A stretch of DNA of 64,000 nucleotides from Chaetoceros tenuissimus (lineage: Eukaryota > Bacillariophyta > Thalassiosirophyceae > Chaetocerotales > Chaetocerotaceae): contig BLLK01000047.1 in NCBI GenBank assembly GCA_021927905.1, forward strand, positions 3,472,001 to 3,536,000, in the 5' to 3' direction. The notes under the pieces are model-generated. The model saw only the letters and a list, made by a program, of their open reading frames with translations, did no database searches and had not been told where the DNA came from. The translations under genes were made by a program, and so were the position numbers. Position 1 is the first letter of the stretch. The number at the start of each line of letters is the position of its first letter. Below are positions 1 through 12,700 of the stretch, piece by piece.

Positions 1-1889
1 CGATTGCTGCGTGCTAGTGCATCTACACAAATCGCATATGACAGTGGTTTGACCATGTCTATGGATTCCATTTTTTCTAAAATTTTCAAAACCTTCAAAA
101 TTGATTGATCATTCACATTCTTTCCATAAGCATTTAGAACAGAATTGTAGCAAATAATATTGGGTCTGACACCCGAGGCTTGCATTCTTTCTAAAATTGA
201 TTCCGTCTTTTCCGGTTTCCTACTTATTTGATAAGCACAAATGAGGTGATTGTAAGCAACTGCGTCAGGCTTTACATTTTTATCACCATTTTCCATTAGC
301 GTAATTATGTCTTCACACTTTTTATCAATATCTGATTTTCTGTCTTTTAAAATAGTTCCCATAAGTGATGTATAAGTATGCATGTCAGGTAATAAGGAGT
401 CATTCTGTGTCTGCATTGCCAAATCTTTCATTCTTTGAACAATAGCTCTTGCATGTTCTTCCCTATTGACCATTGAACCTTTACGACTTCTTGTCCATGC
501 ATCTATGCATAAGTTATACCCATAATTATTCAATGAAAATGATTCATCTTCTGCGAATAGATTCTCTATCCGTGTAAGTACTTCTTCTGCCTTTTCTGAC
601 TCTCCTGCTTTTGAAAGTGCATCTAGATATATGACAAAACATCGATAGTCTGGCTTCACTTTGTCATTGCCAGCTTGGTATAAAGATTCCATCTGAAATA
701 GCAATTCTTCAATTCGCTGAATATCTTGTCTTCTCTGATAGGCTAGTAGGCATGAAACAAAATGACCCGTACCGGGTTCTGTAGAATAATCCATTTCTTC
801 TTCAGTTGACAATAAATTACCTTTCAAAGACTCCTTCTCATGAAATTCAATCAGACGCTGTAAAATTCTATCCGCATCTTTGGCATTGCTCTTAGATGGA
901 CTAGTTGCGAATAAACTAATCGCAGTTCCGAATGTATATTGATTTGGTCGAACTCTAACATCTCCAGTTTCTTCATACCGCTTCATCATTCTATCCAAAA
1001 GTTCTTCAGCACGTAATGACAAAGGTTTACCATTAACTTTGCCTTTATGTTTCGAGTATGCATTGAGACAACTTGAATATGTCAATACATCCGGAAAGAT
1101 TTCTGAATGATTCTTGCTAGCTTTTTCAAGGTTGTCCAATATTTTCTCCGCTTCGACCACCATTCCTCGGAGAGCACATCCATGAATAGCACTATTTTGA
1201 ATCCGAACAGATGCGTGTGAATCAAGATTTGTTTCCAATTCATTTAAACAAGCAATAGCTTTCAAGGCTCCATTACTTCCATCACGATCTATACTTATCG
1301 AATAAGCTTGAATGACTGATCCATACGCAACTTCAAGTTTTTTCCTACTGGCTCTGGATACATCTAAGACACCTTCCTTAATCATTCTACGAAGCAATGC
1401 TTCTGCCCTCTCTCCATTTTCAAGAGAAGGAGGACACTTGGACCAAAACGACAACGAAAGCGAGAGTGCGTGGTCATACATTGTCCGATCTTGCTTTGTA
1501 TTTGAATAAACTTTTCGTACATCTAGTAACAAATGAGCTAATCTATCCAATACATCAGCACCGCTACTTCGTATGTCATCTTCCCGTGAATCATGATTTC
1601 TAACGAAATGTTTCCCTGCACTTGCCCAAAGTGGTGTCCATTCTTCCATCAATTTGATGATATCTGCAGATAATCTTGACTCATGTAGATTGTCTTTGTT
1701 CTCTAATAAATCTAAACATTTCTGATTCAACTCTTTGAATGACTCAATATTTGTACTGAAAAATCGAAATTTGGAGCTTGTGGATGCAGGTGCTACCAGT
1801 ACATTGTTTATCGGCTGAAATGTCGAAGATGTAAACAGGTATCTCCTTGCCAAAGAAGTAATGGCATTTCTGGCTCGTATTCGAAACAT
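1..1889 (-). CDS. Pentatricopeptide repeat (PPR) protein, C-terminal part beyond the window
   Basis: An uninterrupted frame runs from an ATG at 1889 to the window edge, at least 629 codons, so the C-terminus is missing. The N-terminus (MFRIRARNAITSLARRYLF) is rich in Arg and hydroxylated residues and lacks acid, as expected of a mitochondrial presequence. The rest is helical, with about 35-residue repeats of the PPR type, for example the segments beginning KPDAVAYNHLICAY and RPNIICYNSVLNAYGK near the edge and VKPDYRCFVIYLDALSKAG earlier. PPR proteins bind organellar RNA one base per repeat and act in processing, stability or translation. The RNA target cannot be told from this sequence. The family call is secure; mitochondrial location is inferred. 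Confidence 0.85.
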   Translation of the reverse strand, partial: MFRIRARNAITSLARRYLFTSSTFQPINNVLVAPASTSSKFRFFSTNIESFKELNQKCLDLLENKDNLHESRLSADIIKLMEEWTPLWASAGKHFVRNHDSREDDIRSSGADVLDRLAHLLLDVRKVYSNTKQDRTMYDHALSLSLSFWSKCPPSLENGERAEALLRRMIKEGVLDVSRASRKKLEVAYGSVIQAYSISIDRDGSNGALKAIACLNELETNLDSHASVRIQNSAIHGCALRGMVVEAEKILDNLEKASKNHSEIFPDVLTYSSCLNAYSKHKGKVNGKPLSLRAEELLDRMMKRYEETGDVRVRPNQYTFGTAISLFATSPSKSNAKDADRILQRLIEFHEKESLKGNLLSTEEEMDYSTEPGTGHFVSCLLAYQRRQDIQRIEELLFQMESLYQAGNDKVKPDYRCFVIYLDALSKAGESEKAEEVLTRIENLFAEDESFSLNNYGYNLCIDAWTRSRKGSMVNREEHARAIVQRMKDLAMQTQNDSLLPDMHTYTSLMGTILKDRKSDIDKKCEDIITLMENGDKNVKPDAVAYNHLICAYQISRKPEKTESILERMQASGVRPNIICYNSVLNAYGKNVNDQSILKVLKILEKMESIDMVKPLSYAICVDALARSN

Positions 1890-2203
1890 CTGGATTATTT
1901 TGTAGACTCCTATTCAATTCATTTGCTTATCTTCAAAGCACACAGAAGGTAGTTTGGTACCATACTCGATATCTATTACCTATCTTTCATCTTTCTCATC
2001 ATGTGATGATTACGAGTTATGAGCCACACGAGGATTTGAATTTTGACAGAGGCCTTTTTTTCAGAAAGGGTTCGCATCATCAAAAGGAGATCTTCATGCT
2101 TTCAACATGAACACACACACAAGACATGATCATCATCTGTGAATTCAAAAAGATTGCTGCACTACCTAAACCTGTGCAAATATTATTCATAAATTTATCT
2201 ACT
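1890..2203. promoter_or_regulatory. Divergent intergenic region
   Basis: This 314-bp stretch separates the divergently transcribed PPR and pyrroline-5-carboxylate reductase genes and must hold both promoters. It contains a short CA run near 2107-2120. I recognised no defined element. An in-frame upstream ATG for the reductase lies at 2126. Confidence 0.4.
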
Positions 2204-3314
2204 ATGCTTCGTCAATTTCTGAATGTAACACGTTTTGGACTTGGGCAGAAAACGAGGGCGCACATCTCATTTTTCTCAACTTCAGCAAATAGTGTCTATG
2301 AAAAGATTGCATTCATCGGAGCTGGTAAGATGGCTCAAGCTCTAATGCATCCACTTATTGAGCAACAAGTGCAACCGGCTGAAAAGATTACTGTATATGA
2401 TGTTTCAAATTCCACAATGAAGAAAATATCAGAGCAATACGATGGAAAGATTAACACAAGTGAATCTATCCCTCATGCCTTACAGGATGCAGACTTGATT
2501 ATCCTTGCAGTTAAACCACAAAATGTTTGCAAGGTTTACGAAGAAATGAGGAAAGCAGATATTAGCATAAACTCTACATTATTGAGTGTGATTGCTGGAA
2601 AGCCCATTAGCGTGAGTAGTTCTAGTGATGAAATCTTTTTACCTTTGTTCATTATGATGTTAATTTTATTTATTTGAATAGAGTTTCACCAATGGCACCG
2701 GGATGGCAAAAATTGCAAGAAGTATGCCAAATACTCCTGCTATTATTGGACAAGGACTGACCGTATGGTGTTCTACACCAAATATTGAATCAGAAGAAAA
2801 GGAGCGTATCGAAAAAATATTAAATTCATTTGGTAAATCCATTTTTGTTGAAGATGAAAGCTATATTGACATGTCGACAGCAATCAGTGGATCAGGTCCA
2901 GCATATATATTCTTACTTATGGAAGCTATGATTGATGCTGCTGTACATATGGGTTTTAGTAGAGAGACAGCAACAACTTTAGTTCATCATACGATACTTG
3001 GATCGACAATGTATGCGATGGAGTCGAAGGAACATCCTGCTGTCTTGAGAAATAGTGTAACAAGCCCAGCAGGTACAACAGCTAGCGCAATTTATGAGTT
3101 GGAGAATGGTAAATTTCGAACTGTGATAAAGGATGCCATCTGGGCATGTTATCGAAGATCCTTGGAGATGGGAGGATCTGATTCAAATGTAGGGCCTGGA
3201 AGAGTCTCTTTTCCACCTCCACTAGCTACTAGCTCTACTACAGTATCTCATCATCCAGTCGAAGCTCCTCATGGCGAAATGATTGAAAATGGAAGTGCAG
3301 ATAAGAAACAGTAA
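2204..3314 (+). CDS. PYCR: Pyrroline-5-carboxylate reductase (one intron)
   Basis: The enzyme catalyses the last step of proline synthesis, reducing pyrroline-5-carboxylate with NAD(P)H. The Rossmann motif IAFIGAGKMAQAL is near the N-terminus, followed by LAVKPQNV. The C-terminal half has the family signature: ARSMPNTPA, the AISGSGPAY helix and the SPAGTTASAI loop. A 70-bp GT-AG intron at 2612-2681 (phase 0) joins KPIS to SFTNGTGMAK. I chose the ATG at 2204 because it gives a basic, Ser/Phe-rich presequence (MLRQFLNVTRFGLGQKTRAH) of mitochondrial type; an in-frame ATG at 2126 adds 26 residues. From 2204 the product is 346 residues. The extra length over the usual ~270 lies in this presequence and in a low-complexity C-terminal tail after GPGRVSF. 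Confidence 0.93.
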
Positions 3315-3751
3315 TGATCAAATGGATGTTGATAATAGCAGGGTTATTACAGCATTTCATTTCAAAGCAACTAATAATTGTACGTCCGTCAGCCAACTTG
3401 AGAATTTTCCAACGCATGCATGCAATTAAAAATTATTCCGCTTATTATACCATTTTATTTAGTACCAAATGTTGCTAAATTAAACATTAGTATCCATAAT
3501 TCTAGTCTAACTACACTTATTGGTCTTCATGAGGCCTTTTCATTCCGCACTTCCTATTGATCTGACGTATGAGAAGTACGTACAGGTTGCTCAATCCTGA
3601 TTTTTGTGTTGTCCTTGTTGCTGCCTAGCTAGACGAAAGAAGGAAACTGTTTGGCATCTCATTCACTTTCTATCTCCTGCCTACTTAACTACCAAAGATT
3701 TAAAAATATACAAAAAAGCGAATAAAAAATTTTTTTCGTTATTTTCTCATC
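3315..3751 (+). promoter_or_regulatory. Intergenic region upstream of the giant gene
   Basis: This 437-bp stretch holds the reductase 3' end and the promoter and 5' UTR of the giant surface-protein gene. It is AT-rich, with a GCATGCATGC palindrome near 3413-3423 and an A/T run just before the ATG at 3752. Nothing coding is visible; the small open frame at 3604-3801 does not begin with ATG. Confidence 0.4.
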
Positions 3752-6700
3752 ATGAAAAATCTGACGGGAGGAATGAACCCGTTCATCCTGCTCCTCAGTA
3801 GTCTTCTACTTGTGGATCATGGAGTGCTGGCTATTGTCCAACAACAACGAGGTGCACCACATCATCATGAAATGCTACATCATGATGTGAAACAATCAGC
3901 ACCCGCTGCACAACAAGAGGAGAATCACTCCATCACCAACCAAGACACAAATATAGATTCCAACCTCAATGGAAATAGAAAAGTTTTCCGTGATAGAGAT
4001 TTCTCTACACTTGTTGGGGATGGAAAGGTATTGAGGACTTCACCACAAGCAGATGGCACTGACTACAACTGGCGCAAAAAGCAGGATCATCTTCATGAGG
4101 CTATTTCCGATGACGTCACTAGCACTAAGCACGGTGACATGCCAAATAAAAAAGTACGCCCGGCTAGTACCACTTCTTTGTTTCGAAATCTTCATACTGG
4201 GGACAGTCAGTATGATGCCTTGAATGATCAAAAGTCCATGAAAGCAACTGACCTTCGAGACTTGAAAAGAGTTGATAATATCTTTACTCATGACTCTTTG
4301 AACTTTGATTCTCTCAAGGAACATCAGAATAGTAGTGATGAAGAGGAGGAAAAGGTTGCCAATCTTGTCCTCAATGAAGAAATGAAAGATCGATATGTTC
4401 AGAAACCTCAATCAAGGAATGAAAAGATTACTCCACTTGCACGCATAACTTTTGACAAGAAACTGTCGGAGAGAAATCGGCTTTCATCTTCTCGATCTGG
4501 AGCTATGCAAATGCCACTCACTGCAGTACGCTTCATTTCGAATTACAACTATGATGGCACAGATACACTACACTGTCTAAAGGTTAAAAATCTTCGAGTT
4601 CCAGCCAAGTTGCAAATCAGACCTTGTGATGACATTACTGATCAGAGTAACTGGTTTTACTTTGACTCCAATCAGTATCTACGCCTTAGCATTGATTCGA
4701 CAAAGTGTATCAGATGGGTAAACACACGCTTGTTTCTTGACAATTGCCCTTTGGAAGCGACAAATCTAAATAGAGCAAAGTTTCAATTCAACAGAATACT
4801 CAGAGGTATTGAAGCTCAAAAAGGTGAAAATACTAGACAATGGATGATTGGAATTGACCCAACTGATAAATTCGAGTTGGTTCGTCTGTTTCTGAGAAAT
4901 GGTATTAGAGATAATAAATCATGTTATGCTTGGGAGATGGATTATGCAAGTGAAAGTCCATCTCTTTCTCCGACGGCATCTCCTTCTGCCACTCCAACTA
5001 CCAAACCTTCATCCAGACCATCATCTCATCCGTCTGCTAAACCTTCCAGCGAACCCTCACTACGTCCGAGCTCATCACCTTCAGTGACTCCGACAGCTGA
5101 ACCTTCTATGCGTCCCAGTGCCTCTCCTACATCTAAACCATCTAGTTCACCTTCATCAGAGCCAAGTTTACTTCCTTCAGATCAGCCTTCTTTGCTTCCG
5201 TCATCGATGCCATCTGATATTCCAAGCGGTAAGTGATTTGGGATTGTATCTTTATTCGTTGGTTGTTTTGCAAACCTATATCTATCGTTATTGCTTTGCT
5301 TTTGGTGATCGGTCTTGACGAAGTGTGTTTGTCTATGCTTGTCGGAAAGAAGATAAAAGTACAGTGCACACTTCTCGAAACTTCTCTCCCAGCATCTTTA
5401 CATTTACTAACTACAATGTTTCATAGACGTGCCTTCCGACGTTCCATCTGATATACCATCGGATCAGCCTTCTTTGCTTCCGTCATCGATGCCATCTGAT
5501 ATTCCAAGCGGTGAGTGGAATGGGGATTGTATCTTTAGTGTTGGGTCTTGACTGTGCTATGATGAAGTGTATTTGTTTATGCTTACTTCTTTTCCTTTAC
5601 TTTTACTAACTACAATGTTTCATAGACGTGCCTTCCGATGTTCCGTCTGATATACCATCGGATCAGCCTTCTTTGCTTCCGTCATCAATGCCATCTGATA
5701 TTCCAAGCGGTGAGTGGAATAGGAATTGTATCTTTAGTCGTTGGTTGTTTTGCAAAGCTATTGCTTTTGGTCTGGTCTTGGTTCTTGACTGTGCTATGAT
5801 GAAGTGTATTTGTTTATGCTTACTTCTTTTCCTTTACTTTTACTAACTACAATGTTTCATAGACGTGCCTTCCGATGTTCCGTCTGATGTACCTTCTGAT
5901 CAGCCAAGTCTGTTACCATCTGTAGGTCCATCGAGCCTTCCAACAAGTGAACCAAGTTTGATTCCGTCATCTGAGCCATCGACTATTCCTTCCGACGAGC
6001 CTTCAACTGTACCAAGTGATTCGCCTTCGTCTTTGCCAAGTGCGTCTCCATCGGATTATCCTTCTGAATGCAGAGTAAGTGAACTTTTGATGAATACAAA
6101 GATGGTCGGACTAAACTTGCCTCATCTTCTCAATACATTGTTCGTCTTTCTTGTACATTATATATCATCATACTCACTAACAATGGTAACTGTATCTAAT
6201 CCTTTACACAGGATGAACCAGGATGGCAAGTTGGAGGAGAAAGTGACTATGCTGGAATGAACTGTACACAAGTTGAATCTGAGCAGCTATGGTGTGATGC
6301 TATTTGGTCAATCAAGGATCATTCCTACAATGGGAAAGGTATCAAGGAAGCTTGTTGTTATTGTGGGGGTAGCAAATTCTACAGTACATATCCGTCCACT
6401 GCTCCCTCAAGTAAACCTACAATTTCTTCTCGTCCAACAGTCATTAGTGAGTCACCTTCCGCAGCACCATCGTCACAACCCTCTGAATGTATAGATGAGC
6501 CAGGCTGGGTCTTCAATAGTAATCAAGGACTTGGTTGTGAAGCAATCAGTGAAGAACCAGATACTTACTGTCAGAAATTTAGTGATATTTGGTACAAGGA
6601 CAAGAATACATTTTTGGCCTGTTGTGTATGTGGAGGAGGTCGTCATCAGTCTGTTGCTCCGAGTTCTTTACCCACGTCTTCGCCGTCGGTTTCGCCAAGT

Positions 6701-9700
6701 GCTAAGCCTACTCTTAGCTTTATTCCGACGCAAGATATTACTCAAAAACCGTCTTCGAATCCTACGCTATCAATTGCACCAAGTTCCTATCCCAGTATGA
6801 AGCATGGAACTCTATTTGATGGAGAGTCTTGTAATTATGACGTCGAATGTTACAATGAAAATAGCATGTGTGTAGAGAAAGTTTGTACGGCTGTGAGTAG
6901 ACGTAGAGATAGAGATCTTGAAAGGAGAAAAGGTATTTGGGCAAATGAAAAAGATAGAGATCTCAATGTAAGTCATTATCTTATTATTCCAAACTTATAT
7001 GAAAGAATCACTTCGAGCTTTTCCTAAAACTCATTTTTCTTTTTTTCTTATTCAGGTGAATAGAGTTGCTCTTAATTGGAACGACTTTGGACAAACAAAC
7101 AAAATTGTAAATTATCATACCACTGCTTCCTTTGTGCGTGGAGGGCTCTTGGAAGATCCCGACAAAAGTGAACAATTTACCTTTGTGGGTAACGCTTGGA
7201 AGGCATATCCCTTGTTGCAACCATATTACATCTCGAGAAACACTAGGTTGAAGTTTCAATTTTCGGTAGAAGTAAAGGCGCAAGGACATGCTCTCTGTGT
7301 TGATTCTGACGCCATTCTATCTGATAGTAGAAAATGTATTTGGTTGACTGGTAATGAGTTTGATCGTTATCAGCCATTTACAACTGAATCGGAAGAGTTT
7401 GATTTAAGACGTTCCAAATTTGCAAATCTTGCTCTTGGAATGCCAGCTACACAGTCGTCCACTAGTCACTTTGGGATTAGCGATGCACGAAAAGCTGTTG
7501 ATGGATACATTAATCCTCGATGGAGTGATAGTCTTGATATTGAAAAGAACTCCATTTCCGTCACCAATAAAGAAGCAAATGCGTTTTGGGAAGTTTCCCT
7601 TTCAAGTTTGCAAACTATGTCCAAAGTGATCATTCATGAGTGGTTCATGAAACCTTTGGTCCCTTTTGTGCTGAAAATCTTTTCTGGGGTAACTGTTGAG
7701 CAAACTACTGAGTCTACTGAGTTTACTTATATTGATAATGTGTACACGATTTCACTACCTGATGAAACACAAGGAGACAAGGTTCGCATTGAGCTGAAGC
7801 AAGAAGGAACCTTGGCATTAGTTGAGGTCCTTGTTCTTGGAGATGAACCTGCAGCAAATACGAGACAATACGATATTCCAATTGGTGAGATGATCTTGGA
7901 TGGTGTTAGCTTTGGCCATCCTATTTGGGATGGTATCAAAGTTGATTTGACTGTTGGCGACTACAAGTATACAATTGGAGGAAGCACTGATTCCCATGTA
8001 CGTTTTGATGCAAACCATATACTCACTGATATTCTCGGAGAAGTAGGTGCTTCTTCTCCAACGGATTGTACAATTGTAGTTCACAAAGATGCTTCGCGTG
8101 ATATTTTTACAATGAGCATTACTCCATCCAATGATTTTTTTCACATGGAATTGCCTCCAGGTGTAGTTGGATCAGAGGTAGAAATTCAAGGCTGCATTCC
8201 TACCAATGTACAGGTCTTTGGGAGAGGAGAGATTGTACAAGCTGGAAGCGCTTTTGATAATAGTAGACCATCTATCAAGTACATTGCGTTGATTCAAAAT
8301 TCTACCATACCAACTGGTGATGAACCTCTGTCAAAGTCTATTTTCAACAATGTTGAATTGTATGATGATGTAGGCTTTTCGAGAGTGGAAACGTCAAAGG
8401 TAAGTCGACTTTATAATTTGTAATTTAATACTTGCGACTTGTCCTAATCATGATGATTGTTACAGTTCCGTCCTTTAAGGGTGAATGGACAGAAAACATT
8501 GAGTGCCATTTCATATGGTAACAATGGAGCCTTTGATCAAGATACAGGAGGTGAAGTTCATGTCACGGCTGATTTGAATAGTGCTACTCTAAAAGGAAAT
8601 GCATGGAAAGCTTTCAAATTGCATACTCCTTACCTTGTCAAAGAGAATACCCGTCTCAGATTTAATTTTGAATTGAAGAATGAAGCAGAAGGACATGCCA
8701 TTTGTGTAGAAGACGATCTCGTGGAAGATCCTTTTGCTGGCAAACACGTACGCTGTTTGCTTGTTGGCGGAACTCAGTATAATGAATGGAGCCATGTAAA
8801 AAGGGAAAACCTATCATTAGGTAGAACCGCAACACAATCACATGATATTCCCAATGACCTACGTGGCTTAGCTCCAAAGGCAATTGATGGAAATATGAAT
8901 ACATATACCAACACAGGTATACCAAGCAATCCAAAGACTGACTTTTTTGTAGTCATTCAACCGGGATTTACCATTACAGAAGTAAAGATCTACAACCGCA
9001 TGGATTCCTTTGCAGATCGTTTGAATAATTTCAAGATTTATGTAAAAACCATGAGTGGTATTGAAATATACAATGCGAATCTTGATAGGTCCTCAGTAGA
9101 TGCTTCTGGGTTGGTTCATGTGAATGATATCACAATAGATGAAGCTACAATACCTCCTGGTGAAACATTGAAAGTTGGGATGGAATTGAACAAAGAGGGC
9201 AGTTTAACAGGTTATCCTCATATGATTGGCGAATTCGAAGGTGTGTACTTTCACAAATATGCAATTACTTTCCACGCAGTAATATTCTAACCCTCCTTTC
9301 CTCTTTCGTAAATTGAAGTATTTGGAAAACCTATTCATAACAAAGTAACTGCTTTCGATATTCATGTTGCAGAATTATTTCCAGAGACAAATTCAAAAAT
9401 TAATTACATTATTTTGATTCAGGATAATGACTTTGAAAAGTATCTCGGAGAATCAACGTTTAGTAATGTGCAGTTGGTAGACACCAATCCTACTAGTCCA
9501 TCCACTTCTATTAGTCGTCCATTTCAGGCAGAAAGAGATAACAATCCAGCTTCTCCTCGAGCTCATGTGAATTTTGGAACACTGGATGTTCCACATGCTC
9601 AAAGTCCTTGGACTGCAGCAAAAAGCAAATTCCCATTGAGAGAAGAAGGCTGGGATGTCGCATATGATGTACTGGAAGATCCAAAAGATTATTGTTATTT

Positions 9701-12700
9701 TACAGAGATTGAGACAAGTGGCTTTAACGCAAATAATCCGAAGGAGACAAATCTCAATGATTTTTGGAAGGACCTCAGTGGTAATGTAACTCCAGAAAGA
9801 GTAAAATCAGATGGTGGTAGAGCACCATGTTTGGAGGGATCAGTATCATATGGGTTTTCATTTGAGTTCAGACCTTTAAAGTGTCATTTGAAAGTTTTTG
9901 AAAAGAAAGAAGCGGAGAAATACCTTCGTTGCCAAGGTACGTACTTATCGATGAAGGTAAAATTGAACACTTATCCAACTCACTCATCTGAATGCACTTA
10001 TAGGCCATTGCGAAACGGACGACGACTGCGCATCTGGCCTGAAATGCTTTGTCAATCAATTGGATGGGAAAGGGGTAAGTTGAATCTAATTTATTTCATT
10101 GATCATATAATCTTTGCAGCTCACATTTTTTCGTAGGGGAGAAGAGAGACTGATGCAAAGCCTAGTGATTGTGAAGGGACACCGACATTAGGAACAAACT
10201 ACTGTGTTAAGGCACCGATTTATAAAGATACAGGATTAGGTGGTACTAATTATGGACAATGCGAGGGTGATTGTGACGAAGATACTGATTGTAAGTTTCA
10301 AAGAAATTCCTAGTACTTCCATTTTGTGATGGACTGTCTAACGTTTCTTACACTAAATATAGGTGGGCCTGGTTTAAGATGCTTCCAAAGAGATTCGTAT
10401 ACGGTAAGTAAACATTGACAAAATCGTTTCTTTTTATATGCATTTTGGATTTCAATCAAAATACTAATTTGTTTCGCATTATTGTAGAGAAGGCTAGACT
10501 ATGACTACTATCACCCAGATTGCAACACTCAAAGCAATCAATGTTATACAACAGAAGAGTACAATTGTAATTCTTATCAATGGTAAGATATATGAAGTGT
10601 TTTATTGTTGAAACCCTCACCTGAATCATTGACCCAAACATTCTTCCTGGACAAAAAGTGAACCACACGACTGTAATTGTGACTGGCATTCTTTTATTTC
10701 TGGTTGTGATACCTGCTATAATACATGCTGGAGAAAATGTACAAGAAAGAATTACTATCGTCAAGACTGTGATCAATGTTACAGATCGTGGTGGACCGAT
10801 ACTTCCCACGCTCAGAGAGGACCAGACAGTTGTGCTGGGATTGTTCGTGATGATTGGGATTACTGCTATGACCCTCGTTACCCGTACACAGATATTTGCA
10901 TTGATGGAGTTACATTAGAGGACCCGAATACTGAATTTCCCAAATATATTGCAAGTAATGGTTTCAGCTCCCCTTATGAAGAGGTATTCGCTAAACAAAT
11001 GGGACCTGTTTCGTGCTCAAGTGACTTGGACAAAGTAAAGTTTCATAAATTTCTATGTGAAGAAAGAACTGGAACTATTTATTACAACCAAGTTCCACGG
11101 TCTTGGGACATTCCTAGCTATTGGCCGACACTGGAAGAGTTTCAAGATTTGCTGCGAAAAAAATTCCGAGAACTTTATCCTGCACCTACGGATGAAGTGA
11201 GGGTTGCTGAAGCAGCAGATATTGTCTACAACAATTATGTGAACTATAAAGAGAAATACAATGCTAAAATGCAAAATATTGCAGCTGGGAATGCACCTTA
11301 CTCATGTCCAGTACGTCAAAATGAAGAGATAAAAAGGCATCAAACATACGATTGCTTTTCGAAAGAAGAAGAGTATCCAACTTTGACTTTCAGATACAAC
11401 AATGGTTTCATCAATGAGAATGAAGAAGAATTCAACAAATTACCCAAAAATGTAAAAGACCAGAACGCTTTCGGTTTTGTTTTGACAGGAGAACTCGGTG
11501 ATGAAGCTTCTTTTCCAAAATACCTCAAACCTGGCCAAGATGCAAATATTCCACTAAAAAAGAAATGTTATGAAGCAGTAATTACATTTGATGGTAATTA
11601 TTTTCATGTCGACGAATCCCTTCCTGTAGTGACGGGGATCGGACCACTACCTGATGAGTGCAAAAAGACTCTGCGTTGCTCTGTTCATTGGTGCGGAGAT
11701 GATCCAAGTTTTACTCTTGAAGCTCAATCCAACAGTGCTTTCAAATTTAAGGTCGAATCACAACAAAAAGGGATAGATATAAACATGGTTCCGTTTACCT
11801 TCCAAGAATCAAACCCTTACGAAGCAAATCTCACTCCTTATTATTGTTTACAAAAGGCCATTACTGTAGCAGGATGTAAAAAGTCAATTTACTTCACAGC
11901 TCCAGAGCTAGATTCTCCAAGGAGTCTTCATACCAATAGGCTGGCCATTGTACTTTCGGAAAACTCTGATGCAACTGTCAAACAAGAGTGCTTCAAGTTT
12001 CCATTTCAATGGAATTTTGGTAATTGGCAATTGAAACGAGACCAAGGTGGTGCTCACAGCGTATCTCAATTCTTTCAAACAAGCTTCAAACCTCCAATTG
12101 AAATTACAAAACAATCAGACGTTTCGCTTCTCGACATTGCCCATAATGTAGGTGGAGGGTTGGCTGTATACAAAGACGTGCTGGAAAATAAATTTATTAT
12201 CCAAGCGTGTAATCCAGCAGTTAATTACCATAGTAGTGCTAGTAGTGATGTGAATGATGACGATCGCAAGGAGAATTACTACATGGAACTTGAAAAGCAG
12301 GTTACAGAACCAAAAGCAGTTGCAATTTCTGATAGTGGAACTGTGGCAGTGATTAATGATGGATCAAACAAATTCCGTGTCTATGTCTTTGATTTGGTGA
12401 AAGCAAAGTGGATACAACCAACCACTATTACACCACCCACTATTGGGTCTACATGTCGCATTGCTTTATCTACTCATGGTCACTTCTTTGCAATTTTGAC
12501 ATCGAATAGAGCATACCTTTATCAAAAGGATCTTCGAGGTTCGGATTATGCAATAAGAAATTTTGAAGGGGTGAACTATCTTTCGGTTAGTTCCAATCAT
12601 GACCAAATTTCAATTTATGCTTCAGAGTCTGGTGTTGTTTCTTTACAAACACGAGATTCAAGTACGGTCGAAAATGAAAATAGCGATGTGCGAACGACGA

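Noticed and set aside
4040-4411. 123-codon antisense frame in exon 1 of the giant gene
   Set aside because: It is a shadow of the sense coding frame, with no independent features.
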